Source: Paracoccaceae bacterium (GTDB lineage: Bacteria > Pseudomonadota > Alphaproteobacteria > Rhodobacterales > Rhodobacteraceae). From it: a stretch of 10,747 bases of DNA. The stretch is from contig SKUV01000222.1 of NCBI GenBank assembly GCA_007129775.1, positions 1 through 10,747 of the forward strand, in the 5' to 3' direction. A program made the translations under genes and the position numbers. Each line of letters opens with the position of its first letter. Positions within the stretch are counted from its first letter, which is position 1. Under the pieces are notes generated by a model that searched no databases, was not told the origin of the DNA, and saw only the letters and a program-made list of their open reading frames with translations. Positions 1-7,702 of the stretch are shown here, in pieces.

Positions 1-1
1 C

Positions 2-757
2 CTGCCCGAGCCGATCGGGCTGTCGGCGGATGTGATGGCCGGCGTCGGGCGGCTGCTGGCGGCGCTCTGCGACAAGCTGCGCGCGCAGGAGGCCGGAGCA
101 CGGAGACTGTGCCTGACGCTGCGCCGGGTGGATCAGGGCGCGCAGCAGGTGGAACTGCGTCTGGCGCGTGCCCTGCGCGACCCGGCCCGCATCCTGCCGC
201 TGTTCGCGCGCGGGGTCGAGGGCGTGGATGCGGGCTTCGGCATCGACCAGATGCGGCTGGAGGCCACGCTGACCGAACCCCTGCCGGCCGAGCAGACGGC
301 CCTCGCCCCGACCCGCCACGCCCCTGGGCAGGCCAGCCAGCTTGACGATCTGATCACCCGCATCGGCACCCGCATCGGGCTGGAGAACATCCAGCGGTTT
401 CTGCCCGCCGACAGCCATATCCCCGAAAACGGCTTTCTGCGTGCGCCCGCCGCCCATTCCGCGCCCTGCAGCGGCTGGGTGGCGCTGCGCCCGCGTCCGT
501 TGCGGCTGTTTCCGCCCGAGCCCATCGCCGGCACCGGTCGGCACCCGCCGGCACGGTTTCGCTGGCGTCGCATGGCGCTGCAGGTGGCCGAGGCCACCGG
601 CCCCGAACGGATCGCCCCGGAATGGTGGCTGGCCGACGAGAACTGGCGCAGCGGGGTGCGCGATTACTGGCACGTCCAGACCCGGCAAGGCCGGCGGCTG
701 TGGCTGTTTCACACGCCGCAGGTGCCCGGCTGGTTCGTGCAGGGGGAATTCCCGTGA
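2..757 (+). CDS. imuB: ImuB, Y-family DNA polymerase homologue (5' partial)
   Basis: This is the C-terminal half (about 251 residues) of ImuB; the gene begins left of the window. ImuB resembles Y-family polymerases but lacks catalytic activity, and in the SOS mutasome it bridges ImuA, DnaE2 and the beta clamp during translesion synthesis. The visible part starts with LPEPIG and continues through the GARRLCLTLRRVD segment typical of the little-finger region. It then has SHIPEN and RPLRLFPPEPI blocks and ends in the characteristic RDYWHVQT...GRRLWLFH...WFVQGEFP tail. Where ImuB proteins usually carry a clamp-binding Q-x-x-L-type peptide, I see only a weak candidate (EQTALAP, bases 290-310). The stop codon overlaps the GTG start of dnaE2 as GTGA, so the two are translationally coupled. 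imuA and any LexA box would lie upstream, outside the window. The Y-family catalytic half is not visible, so its inactivity is assumed from the family. Confidence 0.9.
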   Translation: MPEPIGLSADVMAGVGRLLAALCDKLRAQEAGARRLCLTLRRVDQGAQQVELRLARALRDPARILPLFARGVEGVDAGFGIDQMRLEATLTEPLPAEQTALAPTRHAPGQASQLDDLITRIGTRIGLENIQRFLPADSHIPENGFLRAPAAHSAPCSGWVALRPRPLRLFPPEPIAGTGRHPPARFRWRRMALQVAEATGPERIAPEWWLADENWRSGVRDYWHVQTRQGRRLWLFHTPQVPGWFVQGEFP

Positions 758-3700
758 CCCCCTTGCCCGCACATATCCCCGCGCGCCCCGAAACGCCCGA
801 AACTCCCGGGGTGGATTACGCCGAATTGTGCGTGACCTCCAACTTCACCTTCCTCACCGGGGCCTCGCATCCCGAGGAACTGGTGCTGCGCGCCGCCGAA
901 CTGGGGCTTTCGGCCATCGCCATTACCGACCGCAATTCGCTGGCCGGCGTGGTGCGAGCCTATTCCGCCCTGAAGACACTTGCCAAGGGGCAGGAAGACG
1001 CGCTGCGCATCCGGTCCTCGCAAAAGATCGACCCCTCGTCGCGCCAGCCGATGGACGAGGGCCGCGCGCTGGCAGCGCCACGGGGCCAGTGCCTGCCCCG
1101 TCTGATCGTGGGCGCGCGGCTGGTGCTGCGCGACGGCCCGCTCGACTGGGTGGCTCTGCCCACCGACCGGGCCGCATATGAACGGCTGTCGCAACTGCTG
1201 ACGCTGGGCAAGCGGCGGGCGGAAAAGGGCGGCTGTCATCTGGATTTCGCCGATCTGCTGGCGGCAGGCACGGGCATGATCCTGATCGCCCTGCCGCGCG
1301 TCGGGCTGCGCGGGGTGCGCGGCCCGCTGCAGCAGGCCCGGCGCCGCTTTCCCGGCCATGTGTTTCTGGGCGCGGCGCCGCGCTATGACGGATCGGATCA
1401 GGCGTGGTTCGATGCCTGCGCGGGGCTTTCGCTGCGCAGCGGGGCGCCGATGGTCGCACTGGGCGATGTGCTGATGCACCGCGCCCGGCGCCGGCAACTG
1501 GCCGATGTTCTGACCTGTCTGCGCGAGGGCCTCACCATCGATGCCATCGGCACCCGCGCCCTGCCCAATGCCGAACGGCGATTGAAGGGCGCGGGCGACA
1601 TGGCCCGGCTTTACCGCCGTCACCCCGCCGCCCTGCGCCGCACGCTGGAGATCGCGGCACGCTGCGCCTTCTGCCTGTCGGAATTGTCCTACGAATATCC
1701 CGACGGGCTGACCGAGGATGGCGAGGCGCCCCAGGTCCGGCTGGAGCGGCTGACGGCCGAGGGTCTGCGCCGGCGCTGCCCGCAAGGCATCCCCGAGCGG
1801 TTTCACGCGCTGGCTGACAAGGAATTGCGCGTCGTGGCCGATCTGGGCTTTGCCGCCTATTTCCTGACCGTGCACGACATCGTGCAGGAGGCCCGGTCGC
1901 GCGGCATCCTGTGTCAGGGGCGCGGCTCGGCGGCCAATTCCATCCTGTGCTGGGCGCTGGGCATCACCGATGTCTCGCCCGACCAGATCGCCATGGTGTT
2001 CGAGCGTTTCGTCTCGCGCCACCGGGGCGAGCCGCCCGATATCGACGTGGATTTCGAGCACGAACGCCGCGAAGAGGTGATCCAGTGGATCTATGACCGC
2101 TATGGCCGCGCACGCGCGGGGCTTTGCGCCACCGTCATCCACTTCCGCACCCGCGCCGCGATCCGCGAGGTCGGCAAGGTCATGGGACTGAGCGCCGATG
2201 TCACCGCGCGGCTGTCGGGCGATATCTGGGGCCATTCCAGCGCCGGCGCCGACCCGGAGCGCGTGCGCGCCCTCGGCCTCGACCCGGATGACCGGCGGCT
2301 GGCCCAGACCCTGCGCCTGATCGCCGAGATCATAGGCTTTCCCCGCCATCTGTCGCAGCATGTGGGCGGCTTCGTCATCACCCGCGGCCGGCTGGACGCG
2401 CTCTGCCCGATCGAGAATGCCGCGATGGAGGGGCGCACGGTCATCGAATGGGACAAGGACGATATCGACGCGCTGGGCATCCTGAAGGTCGATATCCTGT
2501 CGCTGGGGATGCTGACCTGCATCCGCAAGGCCCTTGCCCTGCTGGAACACCACGAGGGCCGGAGCCTGCGGCTCGACACCGTCCCGCAGGAGGACAGCGC
2601 CACCTACGAAATGCTGCAACGGGCCGATTCGGTGGGGGTGTTTCAGGTCGAAAGCCGGGCACAGATGAACTTTCTGCCCCGGATGCAGCCGCGCACCTTC
2701 TACGATCTGGTGATCGAGATCGCCATCGTCCGGCCCGGCCCGATTCAGGGGGGAATGGTGCAGCCTTATATTCGCCGCCGCATGGGGCAGGAAAAGGCCG
2801 AACCCTTCGGCCCCGCGCTGGCGGCGGTGACGCGCAAGACCCTTGGCGTGCCGCTCTTTCAGGAACAGGCGATGCAGATCGCCGTGGTCGGCGCGGGCTA
2901 TACCGCCGAAGAGGCGGACCAGTTGCGCCGGTCGCTCGCCACCTTCCGCCGCATGGGCACGATCGGCGCGCATCGGGCGCGTTTTGTCGAAGGGATGATG
3001 GCCAATGGCTACGGGCAGGAGGTGGCGGAGCGCTGCTTTGCCCAGATCGAGGGCTTTGCCGGCTACGGCTTTCCCGAAAGCCACGCGGCGGCCTTTGCGC
3101 TGCTGACCTATGTCTCGTCATGGCTGAAATGCCACCATCCGGCGATCTTTGCCTGCGCTTTGCTGAATTCCCAGCCGATGGGGTTCTACGCCCCCGCCCA
3201 GATCGTGCGCGATGCGCGCGAACACGGGGTGGAGGTGCGGCCCGTCTGCGTCAATCACAGCGCATGGGACAACCTGCTGGAACGCCGCGCCGATGGCCGG
3301 CTGGCGCTGCGGCTGGGGTTTCGCCAGATCAGGGGGTTCCGCGAGGAAGACGCCGGCTGGATCGTCGCGGCGCGCGGCAACGGCTATCCCGATGCCGAAA
3401 GCCTGTGGCTGCGCGCCGGCATCGCCCCCCCCGCGCTGGAGCGGCTGGCCGAGGCCGATGCCTTCGGCGGTATCGGTCTGACCCGGCGCGACGCGCTGTG
3501 GCAGGTGCGCGCCCTGCGTGCGCCCGCGCCGCTGCCGCTGTTTTCGGGTCAGGGCGATGGCGAGGGCATCGCCGAGCCCGATGTGGTGCTGCCGCCCATG
3601 CATCTGGGCGAAGAGGTGGTGGAGGATTACGTCGCCCTGCGCCTGACCCTGCGCGCCCATCCGATGGAGCTTTTGCGCCCCGCCATCCCCGGGCTGGTGC

Positions 3701-4122
3701 CGGCCGAGCGGCTGACGGTCGAACCCTTCGGCCGGATCGCCGTCTGCGGGCTGGTGATCACCCGTCAGCGTCCCGGCACGGCCTCGGGCGTCATCTTTCT
3801 GACGCTGGAGGATGAAACCGGCGTGGCCAATGTGGTGGTCTGGCCCAAGGTCTACGAACAGTTTCGCCGGGCGGTGATGGGCGGGCGGCTCTTGCGGGTG
3901 CAGGGCTATCTGCAGCGCGAGGGGATCGTGGTGCATCTGATCGCCCAGCAGATCGACGATCTGTCACACCGACTGGCCGATCTGGGCCATCCGCTTGACG
4001 AGGCCGTGGGCCTGACGCGCCCGGGCGCCGACGAAGCCCCGCGCCCGCCGCGCCCCGCCTCCCGCGCCCGCCATCCTCGCGAACAGGCCCGCCAGTTGTT
4101 CCCCAGCCGAGATTTCCACTGA
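754..4122 (+). CDS. dnaE2: Error-prone DNA polymerase DnaE2 (ImuC)
   Basis: This is the C-family polymerase that carries out SOS-induced mutagenic bypass with ImuA and ImuB. From the GTG at 754 it is 1122 residues, normal for the family; upstream in-frame extension is possible but would run deep into imuB, and GTGA coupling decides the start. The N-terminal PHP domain begins YAELCVTSNFTFLTGASHP, where the metal-binding His-x-His of replicative DnaE is lost. Residues about 78-115 (IRSSQKIDPSSRQP region) form an insertion before RLIVGARL. The palm carries PDIDVDF at 428-434, giving catalytic Asp431 and Asp433. The third catalytic Asp is D580 in KVDILSLGML. A helix-hairpin-helix segment (GFAGYGFPESHAAAFALL) follows, and an OB fold spans about 994-1070. 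All three catalytic aspartates are present, so it should be active. SOS/LexA control is expected from the family but no LexA box lies in the window. Confidence 0.96.
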   Translation: MTPLPAHIPARPETPETPGVDYAELCVTSNFTFLTGASHPEELVLRAAELGLSAIAITDRNSLAGVVRAYSALKTLAKGQEDALRIRSSQKIDPSSRQPMDEGRALAAPRGQCLPRLIVGARLVLRDGPLDWVALPTDRAAYERLSQLLTLGKRRAEKGGCHLDFADLLAAGTGMILIALPRVGLRGVRGPLQQARRRFPGHVFLGAAPRYDGSDQAWFDACAGLSLRSGAPMVALGDVLMHRARRRQLADVLTCLREGLTIDAIGTRALPNAERRLKGAGDMARLYRRHPAALRRTLEIAARCAFCLSELSYEYPDGLTEDGEAPQVRLERLTAEGLRRRCPQGIPERFHALADKELRVVADLGFAAYFLTVHDIVQEARSRGILCQGRGSAANSILCWALGITDVSPDQIAMVFERFVSRHRGEPPDIDVDFEHERREEVIQWIYDRYGRARAGLCATVIHFRTRAAIREVGKVMGLSADVTARLSGDIWGHSSAGADPERVRALGLDPDDRRLAQTLRLIAEIIGFPRHLSQHVGGFVITRGRLDALCPIENAAMEGRTVIEWDKDDIDALGILKVDILSLGMLTCIRKALALLEHHEGRSLRLDTVPQEDSATYEMLQRADSVGVFQVESRAQMNFLPRMQPRTFYDLVIEIAIVRPGPIQGGMVQPYIRRRMGQEKAEPFGPALAAVTRKTLGVPLFQEQAMQIAVVGAGYTAEEADQLRRSLATFRRMGTIGAHRARFVEGMMANGYGQEVAERCFAQIEGFAGYGFPESHAAAFALLTYVSSWLKCHHPAIFACALLNSQPMGFYAPAQIVRDAREHGVEVRPVCVNHSAWDNLLERRADGRLALRLGFRQIRGFREEDAGWIVAARGNGYPDAESLWLRAGIAPPALERLAEADAFGGIGLTRRDALWQVRALRAPAPLPLFSGQGDGEGIAEPDVVLPPMHLGEEVVEDYVALRLTLRAHPMELLRPAIPGLVPAERLTVEPFGRIAVCGLVITRQRPGTASGVIFLTLEDETGVANVVVWPKVYEQFRRAVMGGRLLRVQGYLQREGIVVHLIAQQIDDLSHRLADLGHPLDEAVGLTRPGADEAPRPPRPASRARHPREQARQLFPSRDFH

Positions 4123-4158
4123 TCGCCCGAAACCGCGTTCCCGAGCCGGCGCCGCCCG

Positions 4159-4214
4159 CCGCTCAACCCCTTGTGAGCGGGTGTGACGCCCGCATCCCTT
4201 GCGATGCCTGCGGG
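4159..4214 (+). promoter_or_regulatory. Three overlapping, mutually exclusive hairpins between dnaE2 and the L,D-transpeptidase gene
   Basis: Stem A pairs CCGCTCA (4159-4165) with TGAGCGG (4174-4180). Stem B pairs GCGGG (4177-4181) with CCCGC (4189-4193). Stem C pairs CCCGCA (4189-4194) with TGCGGG (4209-4214) and is followed by TTTGTG. A and B share bases 4177-4180, and B and C share 4189-4193, so forming one excludes the next. The simplest reading is that stem C acts as the dnaE2 terminator. The 1:2, 2:3, 3:4 layout resembles an attenuator. GC-rich DNA makes short stems easily, there is no long T-run, and no leader peptide is evident, so regulation is conjecture. Confidence 0.35.
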
Positions 4215-4260
4215 TTTGTGACCTTTCGTGAACACCGCAACGATACCAGAGAGCAGACCC

Positions 4261-4866
4261 ATGCAACGCACAGACCTGTCCCGCCGCGCGCTGCTGGCCT
4301 TCGGGGCCGCCGCCCTCGCGATGCCGGCCATCGCCCGGGCCCAGGATACACCCGAATTCCGCTTCACCGGCGAGATCGCCGAAGACACCCCTGCCGAAAG
4401 GACCCGCCGCAACACCCAGTCTTTCCGCACCCTCGCGTGGCAGGGCCATTTCGACAATCTGCGCCACGGCGCGATCTTGTGCGATGTCGCCTCGCGCGCG
4501 CTACATTTCTGGTCCGAGGACGAGGCGACCTATCTGCTCTTTCCCTGCTCGGTCCCCATGAGCGAGGAATTCACCCGGCGTGGCCGCACCGAAATCACCC
4601 TGATGCGGCGCAATCCGGTCTGGATTCCCACCCCCGGCATGCGCGAGCGCGACCCTTCGCTGCCCGAACGGGTGGAAGCGGGCCCCGAAAACCCGATGGG
4701 CACGCGGGCGATGAACCTGACGTGGCAGTATTATCGCGTCCACGGCATCGACAACCCGGCAAAGATCGGGCGCAAGGCCTCGAACGGCTGCTTTGGCCTC
4801 TTCAACCACCATGTGGAAGACCTGTTCGAACGCTGCCGCGTGGGCACTCAGGTGGTGGTGATCTGA
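4261..4866 (+). CDS. Tat-exported L,D-transpeptidase family (YkuD domain) protein
   Basis: This is a 201-residue periplasmic protein of the YkuD family, whose members form 3-3 peptidoglycan cross-links or attach proteins to peptidoglycan using a catalytic cysteine. The N-terminus has a twin-arginine signal (SRRALL at 7-12, hydrophobic stretch to about 22, likely cleavage after ARA at 27). The catalytic block is VHGID (His161) followed by ASNGCFGLFN, with Cys177 as the nucleophile. The family consensus is S-H-G-C-[IVF]-R-[LM]; here His is Asn175 and Arg is Gly179, so activity or substrate may differ. The ATG at 4261 is preceded by AGAGAG about 8 bases away. A GTG at 4228 would add 11 residues but has no ribosome site and would push the signal inward. 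It follows dnaE2 by 138 bases and converges on serB. No LysM or other wall-binding domain is present. Family assignment is firm; enzyme activity is inferred. Confidence 0.85.
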   Translation: MQRTDLSRRALLAFGAAALAMPAIARAQDTPEFRFTGEIAEDTPAERTRRNTQSFRTLAWQGHFDNLRHGAILCDVASRALHFWSEDEATYLLFPCSVPMSEEFTRRGRTEITLMRRNPVWIPTPGMRERDPSLPERVEAGPENPMGTRAMNLTWQYYRVHGIDNPAKIGRKASNGCFGLFNHHVEDLFERCRVGTQVVVI

Positions 4867-4873
4867 CCCGCGG

Positions 4874-4911
4874 GGGCTGATGGCAGCCGGGGCAAGCCCC
4901 GGTTTCAGCCC
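4874..4911. terminator. Bidirectional hairpin between convergent genes
   Basis: The inner stem CCGGGG (4887-4892) / CCCCGG (4897-4902) has a CAAG loop. An outer stem GGGCTGA (4874-4880) / TCAGCCC (4905-4911) encloses it. On the plus strand the inner stem is followed by TTT only, and on the minus strand there is no T-run. It lies directly after the L,D-transpeptidase gene, and the outer arm includes the stop codon of serB (4905-4907). It probably ends both converging transcripts. Confidence 0.55.
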
Positions 4912-5783
4912 TCCACGAACTCCGCCCTTGCATAGCCCTGCAGGAACAAAAGCGCGCTCAGGTCGCCATGGTTCACCCGCAGGCTGCATTGCGCGGCCAC
5001 TGCGGGTTTGGCATGCAGGGCAACGCCCGCGCCGGCATGGTGCAGCATGCCCAGATCGTTCGCCCCGTCGCCCACGGCAATCGCATCGGCCGGGGTGCGG
5101 CCAAGGCGCGCGCTTATCTCATCGAGCGCCGCCACCTTGGCCGCGCGCCCGAGCACGGGTTCGGCCACTGTCCCGGTCAGACGGCCGTCTTCCACCTCAA
5201 GCACATTGGCGCGATGCTCGTCGAACCCCAGATGCGCCGCGACCGCGGCGGTGAAGGCGGTAAAGCCGCCCGAGACCAGAGCGGCGTAGCCGCCGGCAGC
5301 GCGCATGGTCGCCACAAGCGTCCGCCCGCCGGGGGTATAGCTGATCCGCTCGGCCACCACCTGCGCGATCACGGCCTCGGGCAGGCCGGCCAGCAGGGCA
5401 ACGCGGGCGCGCAGCGCACCCTCGAACTCCAACTCCCCGTTCATCGCCCTCGCAGTGATCTCGGCCACCTGCGGGCCGATTCCGGCCTCCGCGGCCAGTT
5501 CGTCGATGCATTCCTGCCCGATCATGGTGCTGTCCATATCGGCCAGCAGGATCGACCGGCGGCGCCCCTCGGCCGGTTGCACGAGCAGATCGACGCCCAG
5601 CGCCTGAAACTCCGCCCAGACCCCGGCCAGATTGTCCGGCATTGCTGGCACCATGAATTCCGCCGCCTCCTTCGGCGCGAGCCAGCGCAGCGCGCTGCCG
5701 CCCCATGCGCCGCGCAGGGCGTCGGCGGCCGCGGGGTCGAGCGCGGGGGCGGCGGGATTGCTGAGCAAGGTCACGGCATGCAT
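4905..5783 (-). CDS. serB: Phosphoserine phosphatase SerB
   Basis: This cytoplasmic HAD-superfamily enzyme hydrolyses O-phospho-L-serine to serine, the last step of serine synthesis. At 292 residues it matches the SerB type with an N-terminal regulatory-like region (about 1-75) before the HAD core. Motif I is DMDST at 82-86 (nucleophile Asp82, acid/base Asp84), followed by MIGQECIDELA. Motif II is SGGF at 171-174. The motif III lysine is probably Lys216. Motif IV is GDGANDLGM at 238-246 with Asp239 and Asp243. All catalytic residues are intact. I chose the ATG at 5783 because GGAG lies 8 bases upstream; a TTG at 5816 would add 11 residues without comparable support. It follows the S-formylglutathione hydrolase gene by 50 bases on the same strand and may be co-transcribed. 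Other serine pathway genes (serA, serC) are not in the window. Confidence 0.95.
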   Translation of the reverse strand: MHAVTLLSNPAAPALDPAAADALRGAWGGSALRWLAPKEAAEFMVPAMPDNLAGVWAEFQALGVDLLVQPAEGRRRSILLADMDSTMIGQECIDELAAEAGIGPQVAEITARAMNGELEFEGALRARVALLAGLPEAVIAQVVAERISYTPGGRTLVATMRAAGGYAALVSGGFTAFTAAVAAHLGFDEHRANVLEVEDGRLTGTVAEPVLGRAAKVAALDEISARLGRTPADAIAVGDGANDLGMLHHAGAGVALHAKPAVAAQCSLRVNHGDLSALLFLQGYARAEFVEG

Positions 5784-5833
5784 CGGGTCGGCTCCGGTTC
5801 GGTCTGATTCATGCAAAAGGCAGGCGCGCGGCC

Positions 5834-6670
5834 CTAGCCGGCGGCACCGAAGGCGTCGGCGTGAAAGGCGATGTGGTCTGCCATGAAGCTCGCCACGAAG
5901 AAATAGCTGTGGTCATGACCGGGCTGGATCCGGAATGTCCCATGCTGCCGGCGCGCGGCCATGGCACCGGCCAGCGCCTCGGGCATCAGCTTGTCAAGAA
6001 ACTGATCCGCCCCGCCCTGATCGATCAGCACCGGGCCGTCGAAGCCCTCGGCCTGCATCAGCAATGCGGCATCGTGGGCAGCCCAGTCGCCCTCGTCTTC
6101 GCCCAGATATGCGGTGAACTGCCGGCGGCCCCAGTCGCTTGCCGTGGGATGGGCGATCGGCGCGAAGGCCGACACGCTGGCGAACCGACCGCGCTGGCGC
6201 ATCGCCAGCGTCAGCGCCCCGTGCCCGCCCATGGAATGGCCGGTGACCGCCTCGCGCTCCTGATCAAGGGGAAAGTTGTTCATGGCCACCCGGCGCAGAT
6301 CGTCGGCGATATAATCCCACATGCGGAAATGCGGCGCCCAGGGCGCCTGCGTCGCATTGACATAGAACCCCGCCCCCTGCCCCAGATCGAAGGCCTCGTC
6401 ATCGGCGATGTCCCGCCCGCGGGGCGATGTGTCGGGAAAGATCAACGCAAGCCCGCGCGCCGCGGCATGGGCCTGCGCGCCAGCCTTCACCATCGCATTT
6501 TCATGGGTGCAGGTCAGCCCCGACAGGAACCATAACAGCGGCACAGGCCCGCGCTCTGCCGCCGGGGGGAGGAACAGGCCGAAGGTCATGTCGCATCCCG
6601 TCGCCTCGGAGCGGTGGCGGTAGACGCCCTGCACGCCGCCGAAGGCGCGATGTTCCGAAATGGTCTGCAT
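5834..6670 (-). CDS. fghA: S-formylglutathione hydrolase
   Basis: This 278-residue alpha/beta hydrolase of the esterase D family cleaves S-formylglutathione to formate and glutathione, the second step of glutathione-dependent formaldehyde detoxification in the cytoplasm. The nucleophile motif is GHSMGG, with Ser146. The acid is Asp222 in GGADQFLD and the base is His254 in GHDHSYFF. The block WFLSGLTCTHEN near 47-58 is the oxyanion-hole region typical of the family, and FPDTSPRG follows. Length and motifs match complete family members. The start at 6670 has a good AAGGAG ribosome site 9 bases upstream, lying in the 17-base gap after the AEC permease gene, so coupled expression is likely. The usual partner, glutathione-dependent formaldehyde dehydrogenase (adhC/flhA), is not adjacent on either side within this window. 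Confidence 0.95.
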   Translation of the reverse strand: MQTISEHRAFGGVQGVYRHRSEATGCDMTFGLFLPPAAERGPVPLLWFLSGLTCTHENAMVKAGAQAHAAARGLALIFPDTSPRGRDIADDEAFDLGQGAGFYVNATQAPWAPHFRMWDYIADDLRRVAMNNFPLDQEREAVTGHSMGGHGALTLAMRQRGRFASVSAFAPIAHPTASDWGRRQFTAYLGEDEGDWAAHDAALLMQAEGFDGPVLIDQGGADQFLDKLMPEALAGAMAARRQHGTFRIQPGHDHSYFFVASFMADHIAFHADAFGAAG

Positions 6671-6687
6671 ATGTGGTTACTCCTTGC

Positions 6688-7632
6688 TCAGGTCCCCATC
6701 GCCCAGGCGATGACGAAGGGAATCGTCACGACACCCGCGACATGGGAAATCAGGATTGCGGCCGAGACCCGTTGCGGCGCGGTGCCGTATTGCCGGGCGA
6801 GGATGAAGATATTTCCCGCTACCGGCAACGCCGCGGCCGAGATCATGACCATCGCCGAAAACGGGTCCAACCGGAAAATCAGCAGCGCCGAAACCGCCGC
6901 CGCCGCCGGATGCAACACCAGCTTGGCAAACGACAGCCACACGGCGACCTCCACCCGCTCGGCCGATTTGCCGGCGAGCGAGGCGCCGATGGCGAAAAGC
7001 GCACAGGGCGTGGCCGCCGCACCGAGAATCGTCAGGAAATCGCCCGCAGGCCGCGGCAGGGGCAGATCGAGCGCCGCCCATACCAGGCCCAGCGCCATCG
7101 ACATCACCATCGGATTGCGCAGCACGCCCATCACCACCCCCCGCGCCAGCGCCAGCGAGACCGTGCCCTCGCGCGAGATGGTGATCAGGATCGTGAAAAG
7201 GCTCGAAAACACCACCAGATCGGCCGCCAGCGCCATCAGGACAGGGCCCACCGCCGCCTCTCCCAGAAGGATCACAAGCATCGGCACACCCAGAAAGCCG
7301 GTATTGCCGATCACACCGCATTGCGCCTCAACCACCGCCTCGGCCATGGGCCGGCGCCGCAGAATGGCCACCACCGCAACCAGCGCCCAGACCACGAAAC
7401 AGGCGCAAAGATAGGCCGCCAGATAGGTCGGCACCAGAATGTCCGACAGCGACAGATTGGCGGCAAAGCCAAAGAGCAGCGCCGAGAGCGCGAAATAGAA
7501 GACGAACTTCGTCAGATAGCCGGTGGCTTCCTCGGGAAACGCCCCGCTGCGTCCGGCCAGATACCCCAGCCCGATCAAAGCGAAAAAGGGAACGGATTGC
7601 AGAAAGACCGCGAGCATGGGCGCCGGTAGCAT
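6688..7632 (-). CDS. AEC-family (auxin efflux carrier type) membrane transporter
   Basis: This is a 314-residue integral membrane protein. Hydrophobic segments alternate with short loops along the whole length, consistent with the roughly ten-helix AEC fold. The N-terminus (FFALIGLGYLAGRSGAFPEE, then KFVFYFALSALLF) and the internal VIGNTGFLGVPM block with its Asn-x-x-Phe-x-Gly-x-Pro pattern are typical of AEC proteins. Bacterial members export small organic acids or other anions, and the substrate cannot be read from sequence. The start is uncertain: ATG 7632 and ATG 7617 (five residues shorter) both lack a clear ribosome site. The gene lies 70 bases after soxZ and 17 bases before fghA, all on the same strand. 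It is not a typical sulfur-cluster transporter, since those are usually TSUP or YeeE types, so a link to sulfur metabolism is only positional. Confidence 0.88.
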   Translation of the reverse strand: MLPAPMLAVFLQSVPFFALIGLGYLAGRSGAFPEEATGYLTKFVFYFALSALLFGFAANLSLSDILVPTYLAAYLCACFVVWALVAVVAILRRRPMAEAVVEAQCGVIGNTGFLGVPMLVILLGEAAVGPVLMALAADLVVFSSLFTILITISREGTVSLALARGVVMGVLRNPMVMSMALGLVWAALDLPLPRPAGDFLTILGAAATPCALFAIGASLAGKSAERVEVAVWLSFAKLVLHPAAAAVSALLIFRLDPFSAMVMISAAALPVAGNIFILARQYGTAPQRVSAAILISHVAGVVTIPFVIAWAMGT

Positions 7633-7702
7633 GCGGGCCGCGCCAAGGCCAGAGCCCGCGCGCGCAGGGCCTCAAGACAACGCCATCGCTGCTATGGTCC
7701 TG

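Noticed and set aside
709..3084. A 791-codon open frame on the minus strand inside dnaE2
   Set aside because: It is antisense to a protein with intact catalytic motifs. Its translation is low-complexity (His, Gln, Gly, Arg rich) with no recognisable domain, as expected from GC-rich codon bias.
4228..4260. GTG start at 4228 for the L,D-transpeptidase gene
   Set aside because: It has no purine-rich ribosome site, and it would place 11 extra residues before the Tat motif. ATG 4261 has AGAGAG upstream.
6427..7629. A 400-codon plus-strand open frame opposite the AEC permease gene
   Set aside because: The translation is a run of Arg, His, Gln and Asp typical of the reverse complement of hydrophobic membrane codons.
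7633..7702. A terminator or promoter between soxZ and the AEC gene
   Set aside because: Only a four-base GCCC/GGGC stem without a T-run and no convincing promoter elements are visible, so I cannot say whether transcription stops here.
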